From Methylobacterium sp. SyP6R (GTDB taxonomy: Bacteria > Pseudomonadota > Alphaproteobacteria > Rhizobiales > Beijerinckiaceae), in contig NZ_JAAQRC020000001.1 in NCBI RefSeq assembly GCF_019216885.1, forward strand, positions 6,005,501 to 6,069,500: a DNA stretch of 64,000 bases, written 5' to 3'. Positions 28,664 through 36,380 of this stretch are shown here, in pieces. Each line of letters starts with the position of its first letter. The stretch's first letter is position 1. Made by a program: the position numbers and the translations under genes. The notes beneath the pieces are model-generated. The model did no database searches. It was not told the DNA's origin and saw only the letters and a program-made list of their open reading frames with translations.

Positions 28664-28888
28664 ATGGCCGACGCCTCTCTCGACATTGCCGAGCAGGTCG
28701 CACGGGTCATCCGCTCGAACGAAGAAACGCAGAAGTTCATTGCCGAGCAGCGCAAGCTGATGGCCGAGGCGGCGAAGCTGGAACGTGACCGGGTGCTTGC
28801 TCCCTGGCAGATCGTTGCCGCTACCGCCGCGGCAACAGCGGCGCTCATCGGCGGTACCGTTGCGGTGGCTAAGCTCTTCCTTCCTTGA
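28664..28888 (+). CDS. Small membrane protein
   Basis: A 74-residue protein. Residues 1-45 are charged and helical (VARVIRSNEETQKFIAEQRKLMAEAAKLERDR), likely a short coiled coil. Residues ~48-70 form one TM helix (IVAATAAATAALIGGTVAVAKLFL). The start has a GAGGGA ribosome-binding site 8 bases upstream. It is flanked by long gaps and not part of an operon. I do not recognise a function; the layout resembles small tail-anchored proteins. Confidence 0.65.
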   Translation: MADASLDIAEQVARVIRSNEETQKFIAEQRKLMAEAAKLERDRVLAPWQIVAATAAATAALIGGTVAVAKLFLP

Positions 28889-29248
28889 GATGCACCGAAT
28901 TCGGGAGAACATCGCCCGCTCCACTGGCGTCGACATGGAAAGACACGACCCTGTACCGTACCGTCGGCGGTCGGTTCGTGATCCATGTGCATCGCGGCTC
29001 CCTCGCCTGAATGGCGATCGACTCGGCACATAGCGATCGGATTGAAGGCGACGCCACCCCACCATGCTGGGATCAACGCCCAACCCGTCGCAGGTGCGGT
29101 GCCGCACCCAACGTCAGGCCCCGCCCTGCGGCCGCCGGTTGCCTCGCCGCCCCGAACGGAGCATGACGGCGCCCGGATTCGCGCGCGGGCCCGGCCCGCG
29201 CCCGAGTCGCCGCGTCCTCCCGAAGCGTCCCCCTTCAGAAGTGCCCGC
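28889..29248. other. 360-bp gap without a recognised gene
   Basis: Codon patterns on both strands look random and the short frames have no family features. No repeat copy, terminator or RNA gene was recognised. The following acyltransferase gene may start somewhat further upstream than annotated, since its frame stays open. Confidence 0.45.
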
Positions 29249-29980
29249 ATGAGCGTCGTCACCCGCATCGCCCGCAGCCGGGCGGCCCAGGAGAGCCTCG
29301 GCTTCCTCGGCGCGAGCTACCTGAAGCTGGTGCGGCGCACGAACCGCTTCAGCCTCGATCCGCCCGACGCCTACGAGTGGCTGACGCCGCTGCGGCCCTT
29401 CATCGCCGCCATGTGGCACGGCCAGCACCTCATGGTGCCGTTCGTCCGCCGGCCGCAGGACCGGGTCGCCACCATGGTGTCGCGCTCCGTCGATGGCGGT
29501 GTGAACACCGCGGTGCTCGAGCGCTTCGGGGTCAGGGTCATGCGCGGCTCGGGCGCGCGACGCGCCAGCGACGTTTGGGCGAAGGGCGGGGTCCAGGCCC
29601 TGCGCGGCTGCCTCAAGGCGCTGGAAGACGGTGAATCGGTCGCCTTCAGCGCCGACGTGCCGAAGGTGTCGCGGCGCTGCGGCGAGGGCATCGTGATGCT
29701 GGCGCGGCTCTCCGGCCGCCCCGTCGTGCCGACCGCCGTGGTGACGAGCCGCTACCTGCAGTTCGACAGTTGGGACCGGGCGAGCCTCGGCCTGCCCTTC
29801 GGCCGCGGCGTGATGGCCTTCGGCGAGCCGATCGCGATCGCCCGCGACCTCGACGCGGACGGCGTCGAGGCGGCGCGCCTGCGCATCGAGACCGACCTCA
29901 ACGCCGTCCATGCCCGCGCCTTCGCGCAGGTCGGCCGGGTCGACCCGGTGCATACCCGAAAAGGGGCGCCGGCCCGATGA
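29249..29980 (+). CDS. DUF374 acyltransferase-like protein
   Basis: A 243-residue protein of the DUF374 branch of lysophospholipid acyltransferases. The catalytic HxxxxH-like element is WHGQHLMVPF. Further blocks are VSRSVDGG, ERFGVRVMRGSG, SADVPKVSRRCGEGIVMLARLSGRPVVPTA and a final DLDADGVEAARLRIETDLN. The family is linked to lipid A or LPS assembly, and it sits directly before waaA and lpxK. ATG 29249 is the most conservative start; the frame is open upstream. Its stop overlaps the waaA ATG (ATGA). Confidence 0.82.
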   Translation: MSVVTRIARSRAAQESLGFLGASYLKLVRRTNRFSLDPPDAYEWLTPLRPFIAAMWHGQHLMVPFVRRPQDRVATMVSRSVDGGVNTAVLERFGVRVMRGSGARRASDVWAKGGVQALRGCLKALEDGESVAFSADVPKVSRRCGEGIVMLARLSGRPVVPTAVVTSRYLQFDSWDRASLGLPFGRGVMAFGEPIAIARDLDADGVEAARLRIETDLNAVHARAFAQVGRVDPVHTRKGAPAR

Positions 29981-31281
29981 GGCGCGAGGACGTGCCGGCG
30001 CTGCTGCGCGCCTACCATTACGGGTTGATCGCCGGGGAGCCGGCGCTCGCGGGCCTGCTCGCCTGGCGCCGCCGGCGCGGCAAGGAGGACCCGGTGCGCC
30101 TGCCCGAGCGCACCGGGCGGCCCGGCAAGCCGCGGCCCGCCGGCCCGCTGGTCTGGGCCCACGGCGCCAGCATCGGCGAGGCGTTGTCGCTCATCGGCCT
30201 CGTCGAGCGCCTGACCCGGCGCGGCTTCACGGTGCTGGTCACCTCCGGCACCCGGACCTCGGCGGCCCTGCTGGCGCGGCGGCTGCCCCGCGGCGCCCTC
30301 CACCAGTTCGCCCCCCTCGACGCGCCGCGCTACCTCGCCCGCTTCCTCGACCATTGGCGGCCGGACCTGGCGCTCGTCGCCGAATCTGAACTCTGGCCCA
30401 ACACCATCCTGGCCCTGCACGAGCGCGAGGTGCCGCTGATCCTGGTCAACGGGCGGATGTCCGAGCGCTCGGCCCGCGGGTGGTCGCGCACCCCGGGCAT
30501 CGCCCGGGCGCTCCTGTCGCGCATCGCGCTCTGCCTCGCGCAGACGCAAGACGAAGCCGAGCGCTTCGCGCGGCTCGGCGCCCCCCGGGTCGAGCTCGGC
30601 GGCAACCTGAAATTCGATGCCGCCGCGCCGCCCGCCGATCCCGAACTGCTGCGCCAGCTCGCCGGGGTGATGGCCGGGCGGCCGGTCTGGCTTGCCGCCT
30701 CGACCCATCCGGGCGAGGAGGCCGCCGCCACCGCGGCCCACCGGGCGCTCAAGCGCCGCTATCCCGACCTCCTCACCATCGTGGTGCCGCGCCATCCCGA
30801 GCGCGGCCCGGCCATCGCCGCCGACGCGGTGGCGGCGGGCCTCAAGGTCGGGCGCCGCGCGACCGGCGGGCAGCCGCACGACAAGGTCGATCTCTACGTC
30901 GCCGACACGGTGGGCGAGCTCGGCCTGTTCTATCGGCTCTGCCCGCTGGTCTTCGTCGGCGGATCCCTCGCCCGCCACGGCGGCCAGAACCCGATCGAGC
31001 CGGCCCGGCTCGGCGCCGCGGTCCTGTATGGGCCGCATGTGCGCAACTTCGCCCAGGTCTACGGCGCGCTCGACCGGGCCGGCGGCGCCCGGATCGTGCG
31101 CGACGGGCAGGAGCTGACGGCGGCCATCGGCCAGCTCCTCGCCGACGCGAACGCCCGCCGGGCCATGGCCCGGGCGGGGGCTGCCGCGATCGAGGCGGCC
31201 GGGGGCGCCACCGACCGGGCGATGGCGGCGATCGAGCCCTTCATCTGCCAGTTGAAGATCGCCGGCCGGTTCGCCTCGTGA
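29977..31281 (+). CDS. waaA: 3-deoxy-D-manno-octulosonic acid transferase WaaA (KdtA)
   Basis: WaaA adds Kdo residues from CMP-Kdo to the lipid A precursor at the cytoplasmic face of the inner membrane. The 434-residue protein shows the GT30 pattern: N-terminal hydrophobic segment, WAHGASIGEALSL (catalytic Glu), FAPLDAPRYLARFLDHWRPDLALVAESELWPN, VNGRMSERS, GNLKFD, STHPGEE, VPRHPERG and VFVGGSLARHGGQNPIEPARLG. ATGA overlap before it and GTGA overlap after it make a tight three-gene LPS operon. Confidence 0.95.
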   Translation: MRREDVPALLRAYHYGLIAGEPALAGLLAWRRRRGKEDPVRLPERTGRPGKPRPAGPLVWAHGASIGEALSLIGLVERLTRRGFTVLVTSGTRTSAALLARRLPRGALHQFAPLDAPRYLARFLDHWRPDLALVAESELWPNTILALHEREVPLILVNGRMSERSARGWSRTPGIARALLSRIALCLAQTQDEAERFARLGAPRVELGGNLKFDAAAPPADPELLRQLAGVMAGRPVWLAASTHPGEEAAATAAHRALKRRYPDLLTIVVPRHPERGPAIAADAVAAGLKVGRRATGGQPHDKVDLYVADTVGELGLFYRLCPLVFVGGSLARHGGQNPIEPARLGAAVLYGPHVRNFAQVYGALDRAGGARIVRDGQELTAAIGQLLADANARRAMARAGAAAIEAAGGATDRAMAAIEPFICQLKIAGRFAS

Positions 31282-32252
31282 TCCGGGCGCCGGGCTTCTG
31301 GTGGCGGGAGGAGCCGGCGCCGGCGGCCCGGCTGCTCGCGCCGGTCGGCGCCGTCTACGGCGCGCTCGCCGCCCGCCGGATGGCGCGGGTGGGTGAGGCG
31401 GCGCCCTGCCCGGTGGTCTGCATCGGCAACTTCACCCTCGGCGGCGCCGGCAAGACGCCGACGGCGCTCGCGGTGGCGGCCTGCTTACGCGATCTCGGCC
31501 GGCATCCGGTCTTCCTGAGCCGGGGCTATGGCGGGCGCCTGCCAGGCCCGGTGCGGGTCGATCCCGCACGGCACGAAGCGGCCGAGATCGGCGACGAACC
31601 GTTGCTGCTCGCCCGCGCCGCCCCGGCGATCGTCGCCCGCGACCGGGTCGCGGGGGCGCGGGCCTGTGCGGCGGCCGGCGCCGACACGATCGTGATGGAT
31701 GACGGGTTGCAGAACCCGAGCCTCGCCAAGGACCTGGCGATCGCGGTGTTCGACGGCGCCGTCGGCCTCGGTAACGGGCGGGTGTTTCCGGCGGGCCCGC
31801 TGCGGGCGCCGGCCGCGATGCAGTGGGGCCACGTCCACGCCGCCCTGGTGATCGGCGAGGGCGAACCCGGCGCGCGGGTGCGGGCCGCGGCGCGGGAGCG
31901 CGGCCTGCCGGCCCTGCGCTGCCGGCTCGTCGCGGACCCCGCCGCGGCCGAGGCTCTGCGCGGGCGCCGGGTCCTGGCCTTCGCGGGCATCGGCCGGCCC
32001 GAAAAGTTCTTCGCGACCCTGCGGGAGATCGGGGCCGACCTGCGCGAGACCCGCGCCTTCCCGGACCACCACGCCTTCACCGCAGCGGAGGCCGAGGCCC
32101 TGGCGGCGGAGGCCGCGGCGAAGAACCTCCTGCTGGTCACCACCGAGAAGGACCGGATGCGCTGGCCGGCCGCGCGGCCGGTGACGACGCTGCCGGTGGT
32201 CCTGGCCTTGGACGAACCCGAGGCCTTCCGCGACCTGCTACGCGGTCTTTGA
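31278..32252 (+). CDS. lpxK: Tetraacyldisaccharide 4'-kinase LpxK
   Basis: LpxK phosphorylates the lipid A disaccharide at the 4' position. The 324-residue protein has the N-terminal helix, the P-loop in IGNFTLGGAGKTPT (~residues 48-61), SRGYGG and the DDGLQ motif. It ends with the FPDHHAFT and TTEKDRMR segments typical of LpxK. GTG 31278 overlaps the waaA stop. The last 15 bp overlap the convergent DUF2093 gene. Confidence 0.95.
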   Translation: MIRAPGFWWREEPAPAARLLAPVGAVYGALAARRMARVGEAAPCPVVCIGNFTLGGAGKTPTALAVAACLRDLGRHPVFLSRGYGGRLPGPVRVDPARHEAAEIGDEPLLLARAAPAIVARDRVAGARACAAAGADTIVMDDGLQNPSLAKDLAIAVFDGAVGLGNGRVFPAGPLRAPAAMQWGHVHAALVIGEGEPGARVRAAARERGLPALRCRLVADPAAAEALRGRRVLAFAGIGRPEKFFATLREIGADLRETRAFPDHHAFTAAEAEALAAEAAAKNLLLVTTEKDRMRWPAARPVTTLPVVLALDEPEAFRDLLRGL

Positions 32253-32459
32253 GGTCTGGCGCAGGCGCACCATCACGGCGTCGGGATCGGCATAGGCCTC
32301 CTGGCGCTCGACGCTCCAGTAGCGCAGGGCATCGAGGGGGATCTCGACCCCGGTCACCGCGCAGCGCACGAACCGGCCGGGCTTCACCACCCGCAGGTTG
32401 CTGTCGCCATACTCCACGACGGCCTCGCCGGACCCGCCGCGCTCGAACCGTCCGAGCAT
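32238..32459 (-). CDS. DUF2093 small protein
   Basis: A 73-residue protein matching DUF2093: MLGRFERGGSGEAVVEYGDSNLRVV, a VVKPGRFVRCAVTGVEIPLDALRYWSVERQEAY core. The CAVTG...I-P-L-x2-L-x-YWSVxRQEAY pattern is the family hallmark in alphaproteobacteria. Function unknown. It is convergent with lpxK and overlaps its 3' end by 15 bp; both frames look intact. Confidence 0.85.
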   Translation of the reverse strand: MLGRFERGGSGEAVVEYGDSNLRVVKPGRFVRCAVTGVEIPLDALRYWSVERQEAYADPDAVMVRLRQTSKTA

Positions 32460-32586
32460 CGAAACTTCCTTTCCGCGTCAGAGAATGCGGGTGTAGGGCG
32501 CGCCGTGCGGCTTGTCGACGGGCTCGACGGAGGGCGCTCGGGCAGCCATGATCCGGCCCCGACGTCATGCGGCCACCGGGACGAGG

Positions 32587-32985
32587 ATGGAACCGACCGA
32601 CACCCTTTTCTCCGCAGCCTGCGCGGCCCAGGCCCGCGCCCACGCGCCCTATTCGCGCTTCCGCGTCGGTGCGGCGATCCGCGACGAGGCCGGCGCGGTC
32701 CATGCCGGCTGCAACGTCGAGAACGCCGCCTATCCGGTCGGCACCTGCGCCGAGGCCGGCGCCATCGCGGCGATGATCGCGGGCGGCGGCCGGCGCATCG
32801 CGGCGATCCTGGTGCTGGGCGACGGCGAGGCGCTGGTCACCCCCTGCGGCGCCTGCCGCCAGCGCATCCGCGAATTCGCCGCCCCCGACACGCCGGTCCA
32901 CGTCGCCGGGCCGCAAGGCGTGAGGCGAACCTTCACCCTCGACGAGTTGCTGCCCGCCTCGTTCGGGCCGGACAACCTCGCGTGA
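32587..32985 (+). CDS. cdd: Cytidine deaminase
   Basis: A 132-residue enzyme of pyrimidine salvage that deaminates cytidine and deoxycytidine. The zinc and catalytic residues are in GTCAEAGAI (C-A-E) and PCGACRQ (two Cys), and the substrate motif is FRVGAAI...GCNVENAAYP. Length fits the homotetrameric type. ATG 32587 has GGGACGAGG just upstream; in-frame ATG 32548 would add 13 basic residues. The stop overlaps the next gene's GTG, so cdd and the phosphorylase are coupled. Confidence 0.92.
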   Translation: MEPTDTLFSAACAAQARAHAPYSRFRVGAAIRDEAGAVHAGCNVENAAYPVGTCAEAGAIAAMIAGGGRRIAAILVLGDGEALVTPCGACRQRIREFAAPDTPVHVAGPQGVRRTFTLDELLPASFGPDNLA

Positions 32986-33818
32986 GCGCCCCGCCCGACG
33001 ATCCCCGGGTCACTGACGCCGCCGCCTTCCTGCGGGCGCGCGGGTTCGACGGTCCCTTCGCGCTCGCCCTCGTCACCGGCACCGGGCTCGGGCCCCTGGC
33101 GGACAGGGTCGAGGACCCGGTCGCGATTCCCTACGGCGAGATCCCGCATTTCCCGGCCTCCGGCGTCTCGGGCCATGCCGGGCGGCTGGTGGCGGGGTGC
33201 CTCGGCGGGCGGCGCGTGCTGCTGTTCCAGGGCCGTGCCCACCCCTACGAGCACGGCGATGCCGCGGTCATGCGGGTGCCGGTCGGCGTGGTGGCGGCGC
33301 TCGGTGCGCCGCCGCTCCTCCTCACCAACGCGGCCGGCTCGCTCCTGTCCGAAGCCGGTCCCGGCCGCCTCGCGCTCATCACCGACCACATCAACCTGTC
33401 GGGGATGAACCCGCTCACCGGCGAGCCCTCCGACGCCCGCTTCGTGCCGATGGTCGATGCCTACGATCCCGGGCTTCGGGCGGCGCTCGCCCGCGCCGCT
33501 GCGGCGAGCGGGGTGCCCCTGCACGAGGGCGTCTATGCATGGTTCTCGGGGCCGAGCTTCGAGACCCCGGCGGAGATCCGGATGGCCAAAACCCTCGGCG
33601 CCGACCTCGTCGGCATGTCGACGGTGCCGGAGGTGATCCTCGCCCGGTTCTACGGCCTGCGGGTCGCGGCACTCTCGCTCGTCACGAACTACGCCGCGGG
33701 TTTCGAAGCCGGCGCCCCGCATCACGCCGAGACCAAGCGGGTGGCGGCGCAAGCCGCGGAGGATGTCGGGCGGCTGGTGACGGCGCTGCTCTCCGGCGAC
33801 TTCCAGATGTCGTCCTGA
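32982..33818 (+). CDS. Purine-nucleoside phosphorylase (inosine-guanosine type)
   Basis: A 278-residue trimeric-type PNP cleaving purine nucleosides with phosphate. Family blocks: VTGTGLG (phosphate), FQGRAHPYEHGD, LLTNAAGSL, ITDHINLSGMNPL, YAWFSGPSFETPAEIRM, DLVGMSTVPEVILAR and LVTNYAAGF (base-binding Asn). GTG 32982 overlaps the cdd stop (GTGA). With cdd and deoA it forms a nucleoside salvage set. Repeat A2 follows. Confidence 0.92.
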   Translation: MSAPPDDPRVTDAAAFLRARGFDGPFALALVTGTGLGPLADRVEDPVAIPYGEIPHFPASGVSGHAGRLVAGCLGGRRVLLFQGRAHPYEHGDAAVMRVPVGVVAALGAPPLLLTNAAGSLLSEAGPGRLALITDHINLSGMNPLTGEPSDARFVPMVDAYDPGLRAALARAAAASGVPLHEGVYAWFSGPSFETPAEIRMAKTLGADLVGMSTVPEVILARFYGLRVAALSLVTNYAAGFEAGAPHHAETKRVAAQAAEDVGRLVTALLSGDFQMSS

Positions 33819-33847
33819 CGTCGATGAGAAATCCCTTCCCGCCCACG

Positions 33848-33968
33848 ACCTCATCCTGAGGTGTCAGTCCATCGGAGATGGACTGACCTCGAAGGAGGGC
33901 TCCAGGAACCGCCGAGACTTCTGGAGCCCTCCTTCGAGGCTCCCGTTGGTCGCACCTCAGGATGAGGT
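33848..33968. repeat. Repeat family A, copy 2
   Basis: 121 bp with the same outer arms (33848-33862, 33954-33968) and central CTCGAAGGAGGGCTCC stem as copy 1. The left side hairpin is TCAGTCCATC-gga-GATGGACTGA, a perfect 10-bp stem; the right module has no clean stem. It lies between the phosphorylase gene and deoA. Confidence 0.9.
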
Positions 33969-34049
33969 CGTGGGCGGGACAGGACAGGGACCCGCGCCAC
34001 TGTCTCCGCCGACCGGACACGCTCTGCTCTCTCTCCCCGGGACCGCCTC

Positions 34050-35363
34050 ATGACGCTGCTGCCGCAGGAACTGATCCGCCTCAAGCGCGACGGCCACGCA
34101 CTGCCGCCGGACGCCATCGAGGCCTTCATCGCCGGCCTGACCGCGAATCGCGTCACCGAGGGGCAGGCGGCGGCCTTCGCCATGGCGGTGTTCTTCCGCG
34201 GCCTGTCGCTGCCGGAGCGGGTGGCGCTGACCCGGGCGATGATGCGCTCGGGCACGGTGCTGACCTGGGACCTGCCCGGTCCGGTGGTCGACAAGCATTC
34301 GACCGGCGGCGTCGGCGACACGGTGAGCCTCCCCCTCGCCCCGATGGTGGCTTCCTGCGGCGGCTTCGTGCCGATGATCGCGGGCCGCGGCCTCGGCCAT
34401 ACCGGCGGCACCCTCGACAAGCTCGACAGCATCCCGGGCTACGTCTCGCAGCCGGAGGTGGACCTGTTCCGGCGCGTCACCCGCGAGGTCGGCTGCGCGG
34501 TGATCGGCCAGACCCCGGACCTCGCCCCCGCCGACCGGCGGCTATACGCCATCCGCGACGTCACCGGCACGGTCGAATCCCTCGACCTGATCACCGCCTC
34601 GATCCTGGCCAAGAAGCTCGCCGCCGGTCTCCAGGGACTCGTGATGGACGTCAAGGCGGGGTCCGGCGCATTCATGGCGAGCACCGAGGCGGCGCGGGAG
34701 CTCGCCGAGAGCCTGGTCACGGTGGCGAACGGCGCCGGCCTGCCGACCCGCGCCCTCCTCACCGACATGGACCAGCCGCTCGCCTCCGTCGCCGGCAATG
34801 CCGCCGAGGTGGCTTATGCCATCGACTATCTGACGGGCCGCCGGCGCGAGCCGCGCTTCCACGCCGTGACCCTGGCGCTCGGCGCCGAGATGCTGGTCCT
34901 CGGGGGCCTGAGCCCCGACACGGCCGAGGCGACGGCGCGCCTGGAGGAGGCCCTGGCGTCGGGCCGCGCCGCCGAGACCTTTTCGCGGATGGTGGCGGCG
35001 CTCGGCGGCCCTGCCGACCTCGTGGCGCACCCGGAGCGCCACCTGCCGGCCGCCCCCGTGATCCGCCCGGTCGTGCCGCCCCAGGGAGGCCGGGTCGCCG
35101 CCATCGCCACCCGGGCGATCGGCGTCGCGGTGATCGGGCTGGGCGGCGGCCGCACCCGCCCGGAGGACCGGATCGACCACGCGGTGGGCGTCACCGATCT
35201 CGCCCCGGTCGGTGCCGAGGTCGGGCCGGACCGGCCGCTGGCGATGGTGCAGGCCCGCAGCGAGGCGGAGGCCGAGCGGGCCGCGGCCGACATCGTGGCG
35301 GCGTACCGGATCGGCCCGGAGGCGGTGGCGGAGCGAGATGTCGTCTTGGAGCGGATCGGGTGA
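34050..35363 (+). CDS. deoA: Thymidine phosphorylase
   Basis: A 437-residue enzyme splitting thymidine to thymine and deoxyribose 1-phosphate. Signatures: VVDKHSTGGVGDT, SCGGFVPMIAGRGLGHTGGTLDKLDSIPGY (the family signature, ~residues 108-137), SILAKKLAAGLQGLVMDVKAGSGAFM and PLASVAGNAAEV. Length fits DeoA. It is 231 bp from the PNP gene, the gap being mostly repeat A2; the salvage genes may still be co-transcribed. Confidence 0.95.
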   Translation: MTLLPQELIRLKRDGHALPPDAIEAFIAGLTANRVTEGQAAAFAMAVFFRGLSLPERVALTRAMMRSGTVLTWDLPGPVVDKHSTGGVGDTVSLPLAPMVASCGGFVPMIAGRGLGHTGGTLDKLDSIPGYVSQPEVDLFRRVTREVGCAVIGQTPDLAPADRRLYAIRDVTGTVESLDLITASILAKKLAAGLQGLVMDVKAGSGAFMASTEAARELAESLVTVANGAGLPTRALLTDMDQPLASVAGNAAEVAYAIDYLTGRRREPRFHAVTLALGAEMLVLGGLSPDTAEATARLEEALASGRAAETFSRMVAALGGPADLVAHPERHLPAAPVIRPVVPPQGGRVAAIATRAIGVAVIGLGGGRTRPEDRIDHAVGVTDLAPVGAEVGPDRPLAMVQARSEAEAERAAADIVAAYRIGPEAVAERDVVLERIG

Positions 35364-35410
35364 TGGGGCACTCAGGCGCACGAGTCGTGGGGCGGTGCGG
35401 GCAAAGGAGG

Positions 35411-35630
35411 AGCGCGGGAATTTCTCCTCTCCCCGCGGGCGGGGAGAGGGCCGTGTTCCTGTCCAGGGAACACGGCAAGCGAAGGCGCAGCCGAAGCGGG
35501 GGTGAGGGGGTGGTTCCGGAGGAGTCTCATCCGGAACCACCCCCTCACCCCCGCCCTTCGGGCTCGCTGCATCCCCTGAACGGGGACGCAGCCCTCTCCC
35601 CGCCCGCGGGGAGAGGAAGACGCCCGCGCG
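35411..35630. repeat. Repeat family B, copy 3
   Basis: 220 bp with end hairpins (CCTCTCCCCGCGGGCGGGGAGAGG type), outer arms AGCGCGGG/CCCGCGC and the central GGGTGAGGGGGTGGTTCCGG pair. Between deoA and the SGNH hydrolase gene, filling the 301-bp gap. Confidence 0.9.
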
Positions 35631-35664
35631 TCTCGGTTTCCCCGGCCAGCCCTGAACACATCGG

Positions 35665-36294
35665 GTGAGCGACGCCCGCCCCCCTGCCCCGCCGGCCAAG
35701 GCCTCCGGCCTGCGCCGCCACCGCGCCCTGATGGCGCGCCTCGCCGCCGGACCGGCGCCGGAGGCGGTGATCCTCGGCGACTCGCTCGCCGCCGGCTGGC
35801 CCGGGCGGGATCTCGATTGGGCCACCGGCCACCCCACGCTCAATCTCGGCCTGCCCGGCGACCGGGTGCAGACCACACGCTGGCGCCTCGCCGCGATGGC
35901 GGCCTTCGCGATCAGACCCCGCCTCGCGGTGGTGATGGTCGGCACCAACAGCTTCGCGGATGGCGTTTCCCCTGAGGCCATCGTTGCCGGGCTCGGTGCC
36001 CTGGTGGTGCTCCTGAGGGCCGCCTGGGCCCCGCCGTTGATCGTGCTCGCCACCGTGCCGTGGCGCGAGCCCTCCTTCGGGCGGAGCGAGGCCGGCCGTC
36101 TCGCGCTCAACGCCGCGATCGGCGAGTTGGCCCGAATCGACGCCCTGGCCCTCCTCGCCTGCGACGCGGCGCTTGGTCCCGATCCGGCCACTAGCCTGGA
36201 GGCCGACCGGCTCCATCTCAATCCCCGCGGATACGCCGCGCTCGGCGCCGCCCTCGCGTCCCTTGTGCGTCCTTGCCTGCCGCGTCCCGGCTAA
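35665..36294 (+). CDS. SGNH/GDSL-family hydrolase
   Basis: A 209-residue esterase-fold enzyme without a signal peptide. Block I is VILGDSLAAGWPG (nucleophile Ser), block III has VMVGTNSF (GxN-like) and block V is EADRLHLNPRGYAAL with the Asp-x2-His pair. It belongs to the platelet-activating factor acetylhydrolase-like group of short SGNH enzymes. GTG 35665 gives the right distance to block I. Substrate unknown; not obviously linked to its neighbours. Confidence 0.85.
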   Translation: MSDARPPAPPAKASGLRRHRALMARLAAGPAPEAVILGDSLAAGWPGRDLDWATGHPTLNLGLPGDRVQTTRWRLAAMAAFAIRPRLAVVMVGTNSFADGVSPEAIVAGLGALVVLLRAAWAPPLIVLATVPWREPSFGRSEAGRLALNAAIGELARIDALALLACDAALGPDPATSLEADRLHLNPRGYAALGAALASLVRPCLPRPG

Positions 36295-36380
36295 TTCGGT
36301 CGCCGGCCCCGCGACTGTCATCGGAACGTCACGAGCGCGGCCGACACGCACGCCATTCCCAAAGGACAGGACCAAGCCCG

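Noticed and set aside
28869..29057. Minus-strand 62-codon frame after the small membrane protein
   Set aside because: Overlaps the end of that gene, no ribosome-binding site or motif, composition not typical for real genes here.
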